Below are positions 6,078-13,220 of a stretch of DNA of 14,890 nt, piece after piece. The stretch is from contig JAFABA010000227.1 of assembly GCA_023426265.1 (NCBI GenBank), forward strand, positions 1-14,890, read 5' to 3'. How positions within the stretch are numbered: the stretch's first letter is position 1; the number at the start of each line of letters is the position of its first letter. The notes under the pieces were generated by a model, which was given only the letters and a program-made list of their open reading frames with translations, did not search any database and had not been told where the DNA came from. This DNA comes from Bacillota bacterium. Lineage in GTDB: Bacteria > Bacillota > Clostridia > Christensenellales > CAG-138. The translations under genes were made by a program, and so were the position numbers.

Positions 6078-6578
6078 TTATTGGTGCAGATACTTCCGAA
6101 TCGCAAGCCACTTCGGGAGCTTATCCTCCCTTGTGCGGACATGTCTCCTGGGCACGGGGCTTGAGGAGGGCAGCAGCAGGTAAGAAATATCCTCCTGCGC
6201 CTCAAAATGCGCAAAATACGTCCGCTGCGCCGTCGTACCGTTGAAGCATACGGTTTTGATCAAAGGATGGTTTTTTAAAAAACCGCGGATGTCGTTGGGG
6301 ACGGCGGCTTTTATGTTTTTATCGAGACTCCCTTCGCGCTCACACTCGTAAATAACGTCCCACAAAGCGATTTTGTGCTGTAACAGCGCGGTGATGCGGG
6401 CATCATAAGAACCGGGATCGTTTTCGCGCAACACCTCAAATAGTAACGGCCAAAAATCGTTGCGCGGATGCGCGTAATACTGCCCGGCTTCCAGCGAGCG
6501 GACGCCCGGCATGGAGCCGAGAATCAATATTTTTGCGTCCGCGTTTGCCGTGGGCAACAGGCTGCGGATGGATTGCAT
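6078..6578 (-). CDS. DNA-deoxyinosine (hypoxanthine) glycosylase, UDG superfamily
   Basis: 166 aa. Family knowledge: family 6 of the uracil-DNA glycosylase superfamily removes hypoxanthine, the product of adenine deamination, to start base excision repair. Motif 1 is ILILGSMPGVRSL (17-29), followed by the family-typical QYYAHPRNDFWP (33-44), where Asn 40 is a candidate catalytic residue. Later come a CFNGTTAQRTY motif and an LLPSSSP segment matching the usual DNA-intercalation loop. ATG 6578 is chosen because AAGGAG (6590-6585) lies 6 nt upstream; an in-frame ATG at 6605 has no such site. It is a single gene, divergent from the DUF1540 gene and converging on cwlD. Another mismatch-specific glycosylase of the same superfamily is the alternative. 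Confidence 0.85.
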   Translation of the reverse strand: MQSIRSLLPTANADAKILILGSMPGVRSLEAGQYYAHPRNDFWPLLFEVLRENDPGSYDARITALLQHKIALWDVIYECEREGSLDKNIKAAVPNDIRGFLKNHPLIKTVCFNGTTAQRTYFAHFEAQEDISYLLLPSSSPVPRRHVRTREDKLPKWLAIRKYLHQ

Positions 6579-6611
6579 TTTGCGCTCCTTCTCTTGCGTG
6601 AGCATGATACT

Positions 6612-6641
6612 GCATATTGTGTACCGCCGCGCCGCATACTA
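6612..6641 (+). promoter_or_regulatory. SigG-like (forespore) promoter for the DUF1540 gene
   Basis: GCATA (6612-6616), an 18-nt spacer and CATACTA (6635-6641) match the B. subtilis SigG consensus GMATR-N18-CATNMTA at every defined position. The predicted start at about 6648 leaves a leader of nearly 40 nt before the AGGAGG and ATG of the small gene. This is a motif match only. Confidence 0.5.
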
Positions 6642-6685
6642 AAACCGATCGAACCCGATCATACAAAACAGGAGGTAAAGTACCC

Positions 6686-6859
6686 ATGCATGACAACAAA
6701 GCAGGGCAGCAGACCATCGGATGCGAAGTGAACAGCTGCGCATATTTCAAGGACGAAGGTATGTGCAATTTAAACCGTATCGTGGTCAAGCCATGTCAGA
6801 GCTGCAACACCGGAAACCCGGAAGACGAGACCCTGTGCGGTTCCTACAAGCAAAAGTAA
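6686..6859 (+). CDS. DUF1540 domain-containing small Cys-rich protein
   Basis: 57 aa. The start at 6686 is set by AGGAGG (6670-6675) 10 nt upstream. The DUF1540 pattern is clear: IGCEVNSCAYFKDEGMCNLNRIVV, then TLCGSY. Cys lie at 13, 18, 27, 37, 40 and 51; the CxxC at 37/40 is an extra pair between the usual positions. The spacing suggests metal binding or disulfide bonding. Function is unknown for the family. The SigG-like promoter upstream suggests forespore expression, which would fit a spore-associated role. It is monocistronic, with a strong terminator shortly after the stop. Confidence 0.85.
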   Translation: MHDNKAGQQTIGCEVNSCAYFKDEGMCNLNRIVVKPCQSCNTGNPEDETLCGSYKQK

Positions 6860-6882
6860 AAAACGGTTTGCCTCCGGCATGG

Positions 6883-6909
6883 AAAAAAGCGGCGGACGGC
6901 CGCTTTTTT
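6883..6909 (+). terminator. Bidirectional intrinsic terminator
   Basis: AAAAAAGCGGC (6883-6893) pairs perfectly with GCCGCTTTTTT (6899-6909) around a 5-nt loop. T-runs on both strands let it end both the rightward DUF1540 gene (stop at 6859) and the leftward SDR/TfoX-domain operon (stop at 6942). Confidence 0.87.
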
Positions 6910-6941
6910 CATACGCAAATTCTTAAAACGAAAAAAGCGCG

Positions 6942-7205
6942 CTATTTCCCCGGCCTGTGTTCGCGGTAAAACACCTTTAATTCCGCTTTGACGTCATCCG
7001 GCAGGTCGCGCCAGCGCACGCCGCGTATGGCGCCCTCGAGGCCGCACAGGCGGTTGTAGCACGCGGAGGGGTCAAACGCGAATATCCTCAGCCACGCCTC
7101 GCGCGCGCCGACCGCTCTTAATTCTTCCGCCGTATGGATATCCGCTTCTTTTAATTGCTGCTCCATCACCTTTGCGATGTTGGGAAGCGAGGTCAATTCC
7201 GACAT
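6942..7205 (-). CDS. TfoX C-terminal domain protein
   Basis: 87 aa. The whole protein matches the TfoX/Sxy C-terminal domain: LTSLPNIAKVMEQQL, DIHTAEELRAVGAREAWLRI, and NRLCGLEGAIRGVRWRDLP..VK..L..FYR. This helix-hairpin-helix-like domain occurs alone in many Bacillota. In Proteobacteria full-length TfoX/Sxy regulates competence; the role of the stand-alone domain is unknown. ATG 7205 is preferred because AAGGAG (7219-7214) lies 8 nt upstream; GTG at 7214 overlaps that site. It follows the SDR gene by 18 nt on the same strand, so it is probably co-transcribed, ending at the terminator at 6883-6909. Confidence 0.88.
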   Translation of the reverse strand: MSELTSLPNIAKVMEQQLKEADIHTAEELRAVGAREAWLRIFAFDPSACYNRLCGLEGAIRGVRWRDLPDDVKAELKVFYREHRPGK

Positions 7206-7223
7206 GGTCGTCACTCCTTTTTA

Positions 7224-7997
7224 TTATACCTGATACGTCCAGCCTTCGTCACCATGGTAGATCATGCGTTTTGTCATGCCGCCGTCCACCGTAAGGCTCG
7301 TTCCGGTGATAAAGCCCGCTTTTTCGCTTAACAGGAACAAAGCCGCCTCCACGATATCCTGCGGAGTTCCCACACGGGAAACGGGATGCTGCAGCCTGTC
7401 CGGTTCGGAGAATACGGTGGGTTCGTTTCCTTCGCCATGGAATGCCGCGGCATCGATCCACCCGGGGCAGATCGCATTCACCCGTACGCGGCCATTGAAG
7501 CTCATGGCGAGCGCATGCGTAAGCGAGAGTATGCCGCCCTTCGCCGCCGTATAGCTTTCCGTATCCGTCTGGGATTGAAAAGCGCGGCTGGAGGCGATGT
7601 TGACGATGGCGGCGCTCTCGAAGAATGCATCCTTAAAGAGCAGGCTTAAATAATACGGCCCCGTTACGCCCAGGCGCAGCACATAGGTAAAGTCTTCAAA
7701 CAAGCAGTTGGATAATATGCCGCGTTTCGAAATGCAAGCGTTATTCACAAGGTAATCGACGCCCCCGTGTTTTTTCAGAACGGCGTCGGCAAAGCCTTTT
7801 AAGTCATGTTCTTCCGCGGCGTCCCCCGCGAAAAACAGAAGGTTGTCCCCATACCGCGCGGCAAGGCGTTCGCCCGCTGCTTCATCGGTATCCATGCAGG
7901 CGACAAGCGCACCGGCATTAACAAACGTTTCGCATAGAGCCCGTCCGATGCCGTTTGCGCCGCCCGTCACGACCGCCACTTTTCCGGTAACGTCCAT
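7224..7997 (-). CDS. SDR-family NAD(P)-dependent oxidoreductase
   Basis: 257 aa, the length of a classical short-chain dehydrogenase. The Rossmann motif is TGGANGIGR (11-19). Asp 36 after strand 2 (CMDTD) suggests NAD(H) preference. NNAC (85-88) replaces the usual NNAG. Catalytic Ser 137 lies in NIASSRA, with Tyr 149 and Lys 153 in YTAAK, then a PGW segment and the C-terminal ITGTSLTVDGGM. The Asn that normally precedes LxG in helix 4 (the fourth tetrad residue) appears replaced by Gly 110 (RLGVTGPYY), so catalysis may be altered. ATG 7997 follows AGGAGGC (8007-8001); the frame upstream runs into the structured leader and is not used. The substrate cannot be predicted. A promoter at about 8207-8234 and a long hairpin-rich leader precede it. 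Confidence 0.88.
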   Translation of the reverse strand: MDVTGKVAVVTGGANGIGRALCETFVNAGALVACMDTDEAAGERLAARYGDNLLFFAGDAAEEHDLKGFADAVLKKHGGVDYLVNNACISKRGILSNCLFEDFTYVLRLGVTGPYYLSLLFKDAFFESAAIVNIASSRAFQSQTDTESYTAAKGGILSLTHALAMSFNGRVRVNAICPGWIDAAAFHGEGNEPTVFSEPDRLQHPVSRVGTPQDIVEAALFLLSEKAGFITGTSLTVDGGMTKRMIYHGDEGWTYQV

Positions 7998-8037
7998 AAA
8001 GCCTCCTGAAATAACAGATTGATAGCGGGGTAGTGGG

Positions 8038-8200
8038 AGCTTTCTTTTAGGGGGTGTGGGGGATCGCAATCCTCCACATTGAATCAAATCTGACGACATG
8101 CGCGTCAGATTTGCGGAAAAAAGTGCGCAAATGCACTTTTAACCTACAGAAAATCCGCTGATAAAGTCCGTAGGACTGTATCAGCGGCTGAAAGAAAGCT
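8038..8200 (-). ncRNA. 163-nt multi-hairpin structured leader before the SDR gene
   Basis: Perfect 10-bp terminal arms (8038-8047 and 8191-8200) enclose four consecutive hairpins. In transcript order: 8187-8155 (9-bp outer plus 5-bp inner stem), 8140-8119 (8-bp stem followed by a U run on the minus strand, terminator-like), 8113-8085 (10-bp stem) and 8078-8055 (10-bp stem with one G-U). The predicted 5' end of the RNA coincides with the start of the closing stem. CCTAC in the top of the first hairpin can alternatively pair with GTAGG just after it (8174-8170 with 8147-8143 as plus-strand complements), hinting at a switch. It matches no riboswitch I know. It could instead be a palindromic mobile repeat that carries a promoter. 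Confidence 0.5.
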
Positions 8201-8206
8201 ATTTTT

Positions 8207-8234
8207 ATTATAGTGCGTACGCTGGAAAATTCAA
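8207..8234 (-). promoter_or_regulatory. SigA-type promoter for the SDR-TfoX-domain operon
   Basis: On the minus strand, TTGAAT (8234-8229) and a perfect TATAAT (8212-8207) are separated by 16 nt. Transcription would begin near 8200. The promoter lies between the end of the transporter operon (8249) and the leader. Confidence 0.6.
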
Positions 8235-8248
8235 CCGGGCAAAGGCGA

Positions 8249-9772
8249 TTACGCCTCTTTCTTTAACCGCTCGCCGGCCATCATAAGCCCCAGGCCATTT
8301 CGTGTGGCGTCCTTTTGCTCCACAATGCCCATGACCTCGCCCTCGTACATCACGAGTATGCGGTCGGAAATCTCCAGAATTTCGTCGAGCTCCGTGGAAA
8401 CCAGCAGGACTGCTGCGCCACGGTCGCGCTCTTCCACAATGCGGGACTGGATGTATTTTGTGGCGCCGATATCAAGCCCGCGGGAGGGGTGAACCGCAAT
8501 CAACAGCTTGGGCTCGCGGTCAAGCTCCCGCCCCACCACGAATTTCTGCTGGTTGCCGCCACTTAGGTTGCCCGCGAACTCGGCCACGTTGGGCGTCTTG
8601 ACGTTGTAGCGCCCGCAGAGCGCCGTCGCGTGCTTGTCGATCCATTTCCAGTGCAGGACGCCGTGCTTCGAGAACGGCTGTTGGTCGTAGCTCATAAGCG
8701 TCAGGTTTTCGCGGATGTTCATCTTGGCGACCATGCCCATCTTGTGGCGGTCCTCCGGGATGTGGGATACTCCGTGCAGCAGGATTTCACGCGGGGATTT
8801 CCTTGTGCAGTCCTCGCCGCAAATGAGCACCTTTCCGCTTTTGGGCTTAATCAGCCCCGTGATGGCGCGGATGAGTTCGGACTGCCCGTTGCCGTCCACG
8901 CCGCATACGCCCAGGATTTCGCCGGCCCGCAGGGTAAAGGAAACGTCATTTACGGCGGTGAGCTTGCGGGAATTTTCGCACGTCAGCCCTTCCACGCAAA
9001 GCACAACGTCCTTGGGGGTTGCCTCCGCCTTATCGGTTACAAGGTTCACGTCCTGGCCTACCATCAGCGCTGCAAGCTGGCTTTTATCAGAAATTTGCGA
9101 GATCGGCAGGCCGGAGGCCGCGACCTTGCCCAGGCGCAGCACCGTACACCGGTCGCAGATGGTCATAATCTCCGCCAGTTTGTGGCTGATGAATATCACC
9201 GTCTTGCCTTCCCCGGTCAACTGGCGGATCATAGAAAATAACCCGTCTACCTCCTGCGGGGTCAATACGGCGGTGGGTTCGTCGAGTATCAGAAGATCCA
9301 CGTTCCGGTAGAGCGCCTTTAATATCTCAAGGCGCTGCTGCTGGCCCACGGAAAGCTGCTCCACCCGCATCCACGGGTCGATGTGCATGTGATAGCGCGC
9401 GGCCATTTCGGTAAAGCGGGCGGCCGCAGCCTTAAGGTCCAATACCTCTTTATTTCCGTTGAAGCCCAGCACCACGTTTTCAATTGCGGTGAGCGCGGGG
9501 ATCAGCATGAAGTGCTGGTGCACCATGCCGATGCCCAATTCGATCGCCTGCTTGGGGTCTTTTATGTGTACCGGCTTGCCGTTGTAATAGATTTCGCCTG
9601 CGGACTGCGCGTACATGCCGTAGAGGATATTCATGAGCGTGGACTTGCCCGCACCGTTTTCACCCAACAGCGCGTGCACCTCGCCGCGTTCTACACATAG
9701 GCTGACATCCTCGTTCGCGACGACGCAGCCAAACTGTTTTGTCACATGGCGCATTTCAAGCAAAGGAGCCAT
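8249..9772 (-). CDS. Double ABC ATPase of a nucleoside (BMP-type) importer
   Basis: 507 aa with two ABC domains fused in one chain, as in sugar (RbsA) and nucleoside (YufO/NupA-like) importers. It powers uptake through the two permeases encoded upstream. Domain 1 is complete: Walker A GENGAGKST (37-45), signature LSVGQQQR and Walker B LLILDEPTAVLTP. Domain 2 has a degenerate P-loop (GVDGNGQSE), an intact LSGGNQQK signature, and LLIAVHPSRGLD in Walker B. The catalytic Glu position is His there, where relatives usually carry Gln, so this site should be inactive in hydrolysis. ATG 9772 follows AGGAGGG. It is the last gene of the operon. A short stem (AGGCG/CGCCT) overlaps the stop, but no strong terminator follows before the next promoter. 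Confidence 0.93.
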   Translation of the reverse strand: MAPLLEMRHVTKQFGCVVANEDVSLCVERGEVHALLGENGAGKSTLMNILYGMYAQSAGEIYYNGKPVHIKDPKQAIELGIGMVHQHFMLIPALTAIENVVLGFNGNKEVLDLKAAAARFTEMAARYHMHIDPWMRVEQLSVGQQQRLEILKALYRNVDLLILDEPTAVLTPQEVDGLFSMIRQLTGEGKTVIFISHKLAEIMTICDRCTVLRLGKVAASGLPISQISDKSQLAALMVGQDVNLVTDKAEATPKDVVLCVEGLTCENSRKLTAVNDVSFTLRAGEILGVCGVDGNGQSELIRAITGLIKPKSGKVLICGEDCTRKSPREILLHGVSHIPEDRHKMGMVAKMNIRENLTLMSYDQQPFSKHGVLHWKWIDKHATALCGRYNVKTPNVAEFAGNLSGGNQQKFVVGRELDREPKLLIAVHPSRGLDIGATKYIQSRIVEERDRGAAVLLVSTELDEILEISDRILVMYEGEVMGIVEQKDATRNGLGLMMAGERLKKEA

Positions 9773-9784
9773 TTTATATCCCTC

Positions 9785-10702
9785 CTATTCCTTGACGTAG
9801 GGGATGGCGCTCGAGGCGGGCTTGTTGCTCTTGCGTATGAGCCCGCACAGCGCCAGTATGGTAATGAGATAAGGCAGCATCACGAGGAACTGGGAAGGGA
9901 TGCCGGTGTTAAGCGCCATGATCTGGAACTTCAGCGCATTGCTTACACCAAACACCAGCGCCGCGCCCATTACGCCGAGAGGCGTATAGTTGCCGAACAC
10001 CACCGCGGCAAGCGCCATAAAGCCGCCGCCCGCGATCATGTTTTCGGTAAAGAAGCTCATCTGCCCCATGGAAACAAAGGAGCCCGCAAAGCCCGCCATC
10101 AGGCCGCTGTAGAGGATGCTCATGTAACGCGTCCGCCCGACATGGATGCCCACGGTATCGCAGGCGCGCGGGTTTTCGCCCACGGCGCGCAGCTTGAGCC
10201 CTGTGTTGGTGCGGAACATCACAAACCAGGCCACGGGCACGAGCAGGAACGCGATGTACACCGGTATGGGCTGGTTGAAAAACACGTCGCCCATCACGGG
10301 AATTTCGCTCAATAACGGGATAGGCACCCGGGTAAAGGATTCGATCTGCGGGGGGCTGGTGCTTGCGCCGAAAATCGCGCGGTTGACGGTGATGGTAAGG
10401 CCGGAAGCAAGTATATTGAGCCCCGTGCCGATTACGGTCTGGTCCGCCTTTACCGTGACGGTAAAGAACGCGAATATGGCCGCAAACAGCGTGCAGACGA
10501 GCATGGCGAACAAAAGGCCCAGCCACACGGAGCCGAACACATACGAGCCGATTACGCCCGAGAGCGCGCCGATGAGCATCATGCCCTCGGTGCCGATGTT
10601 GACAATACCCGCGCGCTCGCTGAACACGATACCCAAAGCCGCCAGCAGCGTGGGTGTCGCAAGCATTACGACCGAGGAAAGAAAGCTGACCAGGTTGTTC
10701 AT
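9785..10702 (-). CDS. Nucleoside ABC transporter permease (YufQ/NupC-like)
   Basis: 305 aa, very hydrophobic throughout, with several membrane helices visible. It belongs to the BPD_transp_2 family. The hallmark SERAGIVNIGTEGMMLIGA (28-46) is present; a matching segment occurs in the partner permease. A second conserved stretch is LRAVGENPRACDTVGIHV, followed by a MAGFAGS segment. Its ATG directly abuts the TAA of the preceding permease gene (TAAATG), indicating translational coupling, and the stop lies 12 nt before the ATPase start. It should pair with the 375-aa permease as a heterodimeric channel. Confidence 0.9.
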   Translation of the reverse strand: MNNLVSFLSSVVMLATPTLLAALGIVFSERAGIVNIGTEGMMLIGALSGVIGSYVFGSVWLGLLFAMLVCTLFAAIFAFFTVTVKADQTVIGTGLNILASGLTITVNRAIFGASTSPPQIESFTRVPIPLLSEIPVMGDVFFNQPIPVYIAFLLVPVAWFVMFRTNTGLKLRAVGENPRACDTVGIHVGRTRYMSILYSGLMAGFAGSFVSMGQMSFFTENMIAGGGFMALAAVVFGNYTPLGVMGAALVFGVSNALKFQIMALNTGIPSQFLVMLPYLITILALCGLIRKSNKPASSAIPYVKE

Positions 10703-11830
10703 TTAGGCCACCCCCTCGTCCGGAATGGGCTGCGTCGGGTCGGAGGGACCCTGCGTCTTGACGCACTCCTTCTGTTTGCGCGCCCTCCACTGGAACATGG
10801 AGCGCCCGGCGATAAAGAGTATGATGAGCGCCTGTACCACTAGCACCACGGAGGAGCTGACGTCGGTAAGCGTCTGCATCTTGAGGGAACCGGACTGCAG
10901 GCCGCCGAACAGAACGCCCGAAAGCAGAATGCCGAGAGGATTGTTGCTGCCCATGAGCGCTACGGCGATGCCCGTAAAGCCGTAGGTAATGGAGAAGGAC
11001 GTCAGCATCAGCCGGTACTGGATGCCTATGATCTCCACGCAGCCGCCCAGGCCCGCGAAGCCTCCCGCAATGAACATGGATAAAAGGGTGGAGCGGTTGA
11101 TGCTCATGCCCGCGTAGGCGCCTGCCGTGGGGTTGAGGCCCACCACGCGCATTTCAAAACCCTTTGTGGTTTTCCACAAAAAGAAGTAGTAAAAGAATAA
11201 GGCCAGAACCACCAAAAACAATCCCCAGTGCAGGCGGGAAGTGCCCTCAAACATCCGCGGCAGCTGCGCGCTCTCAAGTATCGGCGCGGACTGCGGATAG
11301 GAACTTGAAGCGCTCTCCTTGAGGGGCCCGGTGACTGCATATTCGATGATGCTGATGGCCACATAGTTGAGCATGATGGTGGTAATGAGTTCGCTCGCGC
11401 CAAATCGGATCTTGAGCGCCGCCACGATGATGCCGTAGAGCGCCCCGCCCACAAAGCCGGCGAGCAATGTAAGCGGCAGGTGCAGTATCATGGGCAGGTT
11501 CGGGAAGCTTACGGCCACAATGGTCGCCAACAGCGCGCCCATGCGGAACTGGCCCTCCGCGCCCAAATTGATGATGCCGCACCGCCGGGCGATTGCAAAG
11601 CTTAAAGCGGTGAATATAAAGGGAATGGATTTTACAAACGTCTCGTCCCAAGCCTTGGCGGTGCCGAACGCGCCCTTGAGCATGGCCGCGTAGGCCTCCA
11701 TCGGCGTACTTTTGGACGTGAAGAGTATGACGAGGCTTCCAATGAGAAGCGATGCCACCAAAGCGATGACAGGGAAATACAAAGTTTTCAGAAAGGAGAA
11801 TAAGCGTTTGGACAGGTTGGCGGTAGCCAT
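10703..11830 (-). CDS. Nucleoside ABC transporter permease (YufP/NupB-like)
   Basis: 375 aa, BPD_transp_2 family. A first membrane segment lies at about 18-37, followed by an extracytoplasmic stretch, then ARRCGIINLGAEGQFRMGAL (81-100), the conserved permease motif of nucleoside/BMP systems. The mid-region LITTIMLNYVAI and the VVGLNPTAGAYAGM segment are also typical. The soluble C-terminal tail (about 345-375) is charged and Pro-rich. ATG 11830 is preceded by AGAAGGAGG. It is separated from the binding-protein gene by 132 nt holding two hairpins, the largest gap in the operon. Confidence 0.9.
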   Translation of the reverse strand: MATANLSKRLFSFLKTLYFPVIALVASLLIGSLVILFTSKSTPMEAYAAMLKGAFGTAKAWDETFVKSIPFIFTALSFAIARRCGIINLGAEGQFRMGALLATIVAVSFPNLPMILHLPLTLLAGFVGGALYGIIVAALKIRFGASELITTIMLNYVAISIIEYAVTGPLKESASSSYPQSAPILESAQLPRMFEGTSRLHWGLFLVVLALFFYYFFLWKTTKGFEMRVVGLNPTAGAYAGMSINRSTLLSMFIAGGFAGLGGCVEIIGIQYRLMLTSFSITYGFTGIAVALMGSNNPLGILLSGVLFGGLQSGSLKMQTLTDVSSSVVLVVQALIILFIAGRSMFQWRARKQKECVKTQGPSDPTQPIPDEGVA

Positions 11831-11870
11831 CGTGTTCCTCCTTCTAAGGATTTTCCGGAGGACAGGATAC

Positions 11871-11940
11871 CGCTCCGGCCGCTTTTAACAAACGGCCGGA
11901 GCGTCCTTATCCGAAACTGTCCGGTTACCCGGCACAGTTT
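11871..11940 (-). promoter_or_regulatory. Two intercistronic stem-loops after the binding-protein gene
   Basis: Hairpin one pairs 11871-11881 with 11893-11903 (11 perfect, GC-rich pairs). Hairpin two pairs 11914-11924 with 11929-11940, with a one-base bulge. Neither has a strong U run in the direction of transcription. In ABC operons, stem-loops here often protect the binding-protein mRNA or partly terminate transcription, giving more binding protein than permease. Confidence 0.6.
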
Positions 11941-11962
11941 ATAGAAAGGTGAAATCAAAGGG

Positions 11963-13012
11963 TTAGTCGAGGTTGATTGTGATTTCGCCGGAGGCGAGCT
12001 TCTGATAGATTTCGTCCAGCTTCGTCTTGACGTCTTCGGGAACTTCAATATAATAGTCGCCGATGTAGACGACGCCCTGGGCAGCGCCCATCTTGAGAAC
12101 CTGATCGGAGATTGCGCCTTCAAGATATGCCTTGTAGGCGGCTTCATACGCGATGGAAGTGTCCTTCACAATCGCCGTAACCGCGGCGTCGGGCGCTACG
12201 GTTTCCTGGTTGAGGCCGGAGCCGATGGCCTTTACTTTGCCTTCCTGCGCGGCTTCCATTACTCCCAAAGAGGCCTGGTTCGCCATGGGGGAGAGCACAT
12301 CCACGCCCTGGCCGATAAAGGACTTCGCGAGCTCCTTGGCGGCATTGACGTCGTCAAAGCTGCCGGTATTCTGGGAAATCACCTTGATGGAGGGATCGAC
12401 ATATGCAACGCCCTGCGCGAAGCCTTTGCCGCCGTTGACGATGGGCTGGATCTCAAGGCCGCCAATGAAGCCGACGGTCTTTGTTTCTGTCAGCAGCGCG
12501 GAAAGCGCGCCCATGAGGAAGCCCTGCTCGGCGTCCTGGATGGCGAAGGAAGAAGCGTTCTCCGCAATCACGCCGGAGTTGATAAAGAAGAACTGGGTAT
12601 CGGGATATTCGGCCGCAGTGGCGGCGCCGGCATCCGCATAGCTGTTGGTGGACAGGAATATGACGTCATAGCCTTCGTCGCCGAATGTGCGGATGGCGTC
12701 AGCCACGGAGGAAGCAGGCGTGTTTTCCGTATACTGAATTTCCGCGCCCATGGCCTCGATCTTCTTGAGGCCTTCGTAGGCGGTGGCGTTCCAGCTCATA
12801 TCCGAGATGGCGCCTTCGAGTATAAGGGCGACGAGGGGCTTTTCAGCCGGAACTTCCGCGGGCGCTTCTGTTGCCGTGGCGGGGGCTTCCGTCGCTCCGG
12901 CAGGGGCTTCTGTCGCTCCGGGCGCGGGGGTGGCCGGGGCGCAGCCGGCGAGTACTGCGAATACCATCAGCAGAGAGAGGGCGAGCGCCATGGTCTTGAC
13001 GTGTTTCTTCAT
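11963..13012 (-). CDS. BMP-family substrate-binding lipoprotein (purine-nucleoside type)
   Basis: 349 aa. Family knowledge: BmpA/NupN-type lipoproteins capture nucleosides outside the membrane and deliver them to the permease pair. A lipoprotein signal is clear: KKH start, hydrophobic core, then VLAGC with the lipidated Cys 24. A low-complexity Ala-Thr-Glu-Pro linker with repeated ATEAPA units (about 25-57) follows. The mature BMP domain begins KPLVALILEGAISDMSWNA and contains GYDVIFLSTNSYADA and TVGFIGGLEIQP segments, ending in EITINLD. AAGGAG lies upstream of ATG 13012. It is the first gene of the operon. The substrate is inferred from the family and from the divergent xanthine dehydrogenase; other BMP ligands are possible. 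Confidence 0.92.
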   Translation of the reverse strand: MKKHVKTMALALSLLMVFAVLAGCAPATPAPGATEAPAGATEAPATATEAPAEVPAEKPLVALILEGAISDMSWNATAYEGLKKIEAMGAEIQYTENTPASSVADAIRTFGDEGYDVIFLSTNSYADAGAATAAEYPDTQFFFINSGVIAENASSFAIQDAEQGFLMGALSALLTETKTVGFIGGLEIQPIVNGGKGFAQGVAYVDPSIKVISQNTGSFDDVNAAKELAKSFIGQGVDVLSPMANQASLGVMEAAQEGKVKAIGSGLNQETVAPDAAVTAIVKDTSIAYEAAYKAYLEGAISDQVLKMGAAQGVVYIGDYYIEVPEDVKTKLDEIYQKLASGEITINLD

Positions 13013-13154
13013 TGGTTTCCTTCTCCTTCAAAGAATATATTCAGGGCAGCGCGGAATACAATACCCCACGTTTCCCACTGAACCAACATACTTTGTAACA
13101 TACCCGCAAATGCTTTAGAAAAAACATGGAGAGGACCTTCGTCTGCATGAGTCT

Positions 13155-13163
13155 ATCATAGCA
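13155..13163 (-). promoter_or_regulatory. Extended -10 promoter candidate for the transporter operon
   Basis: On the minus strand, TATGAT (13160-13155) is preceded by TGC (13163-13161), an extended -10. The -35 region (TTAGTG near 13182-13177) is weak. Transcription from near 13148 would give a leader of about 135 nt, in which I see no purine-riboswitch core. Confidence 0.4.
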
Positions 13164-13182
13164 TCCTGCAAAATTCCACTAA

Positions 13183-13202
13183 TTTTTTTGTTAACAAAAA
13201 AA
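13183..13202. promoter_or_regulatory. Perfect 20-bp palindrome, operator candidate
   Basis: TTTTTTTGTTAACAAAAAAA is fully self-complementary, centred on GTTAAC. It sits immediately upstream of the leftward extended -10 and overlaps its -35 zone, the position expected of an operator or an A-tract UP-like element. As a DNA signal it is more plausible than as a terminator, since no gene ends nearby. Confidence 0.45.
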
Positions 13203-13220
13203 TATTATTTATGTCATATC

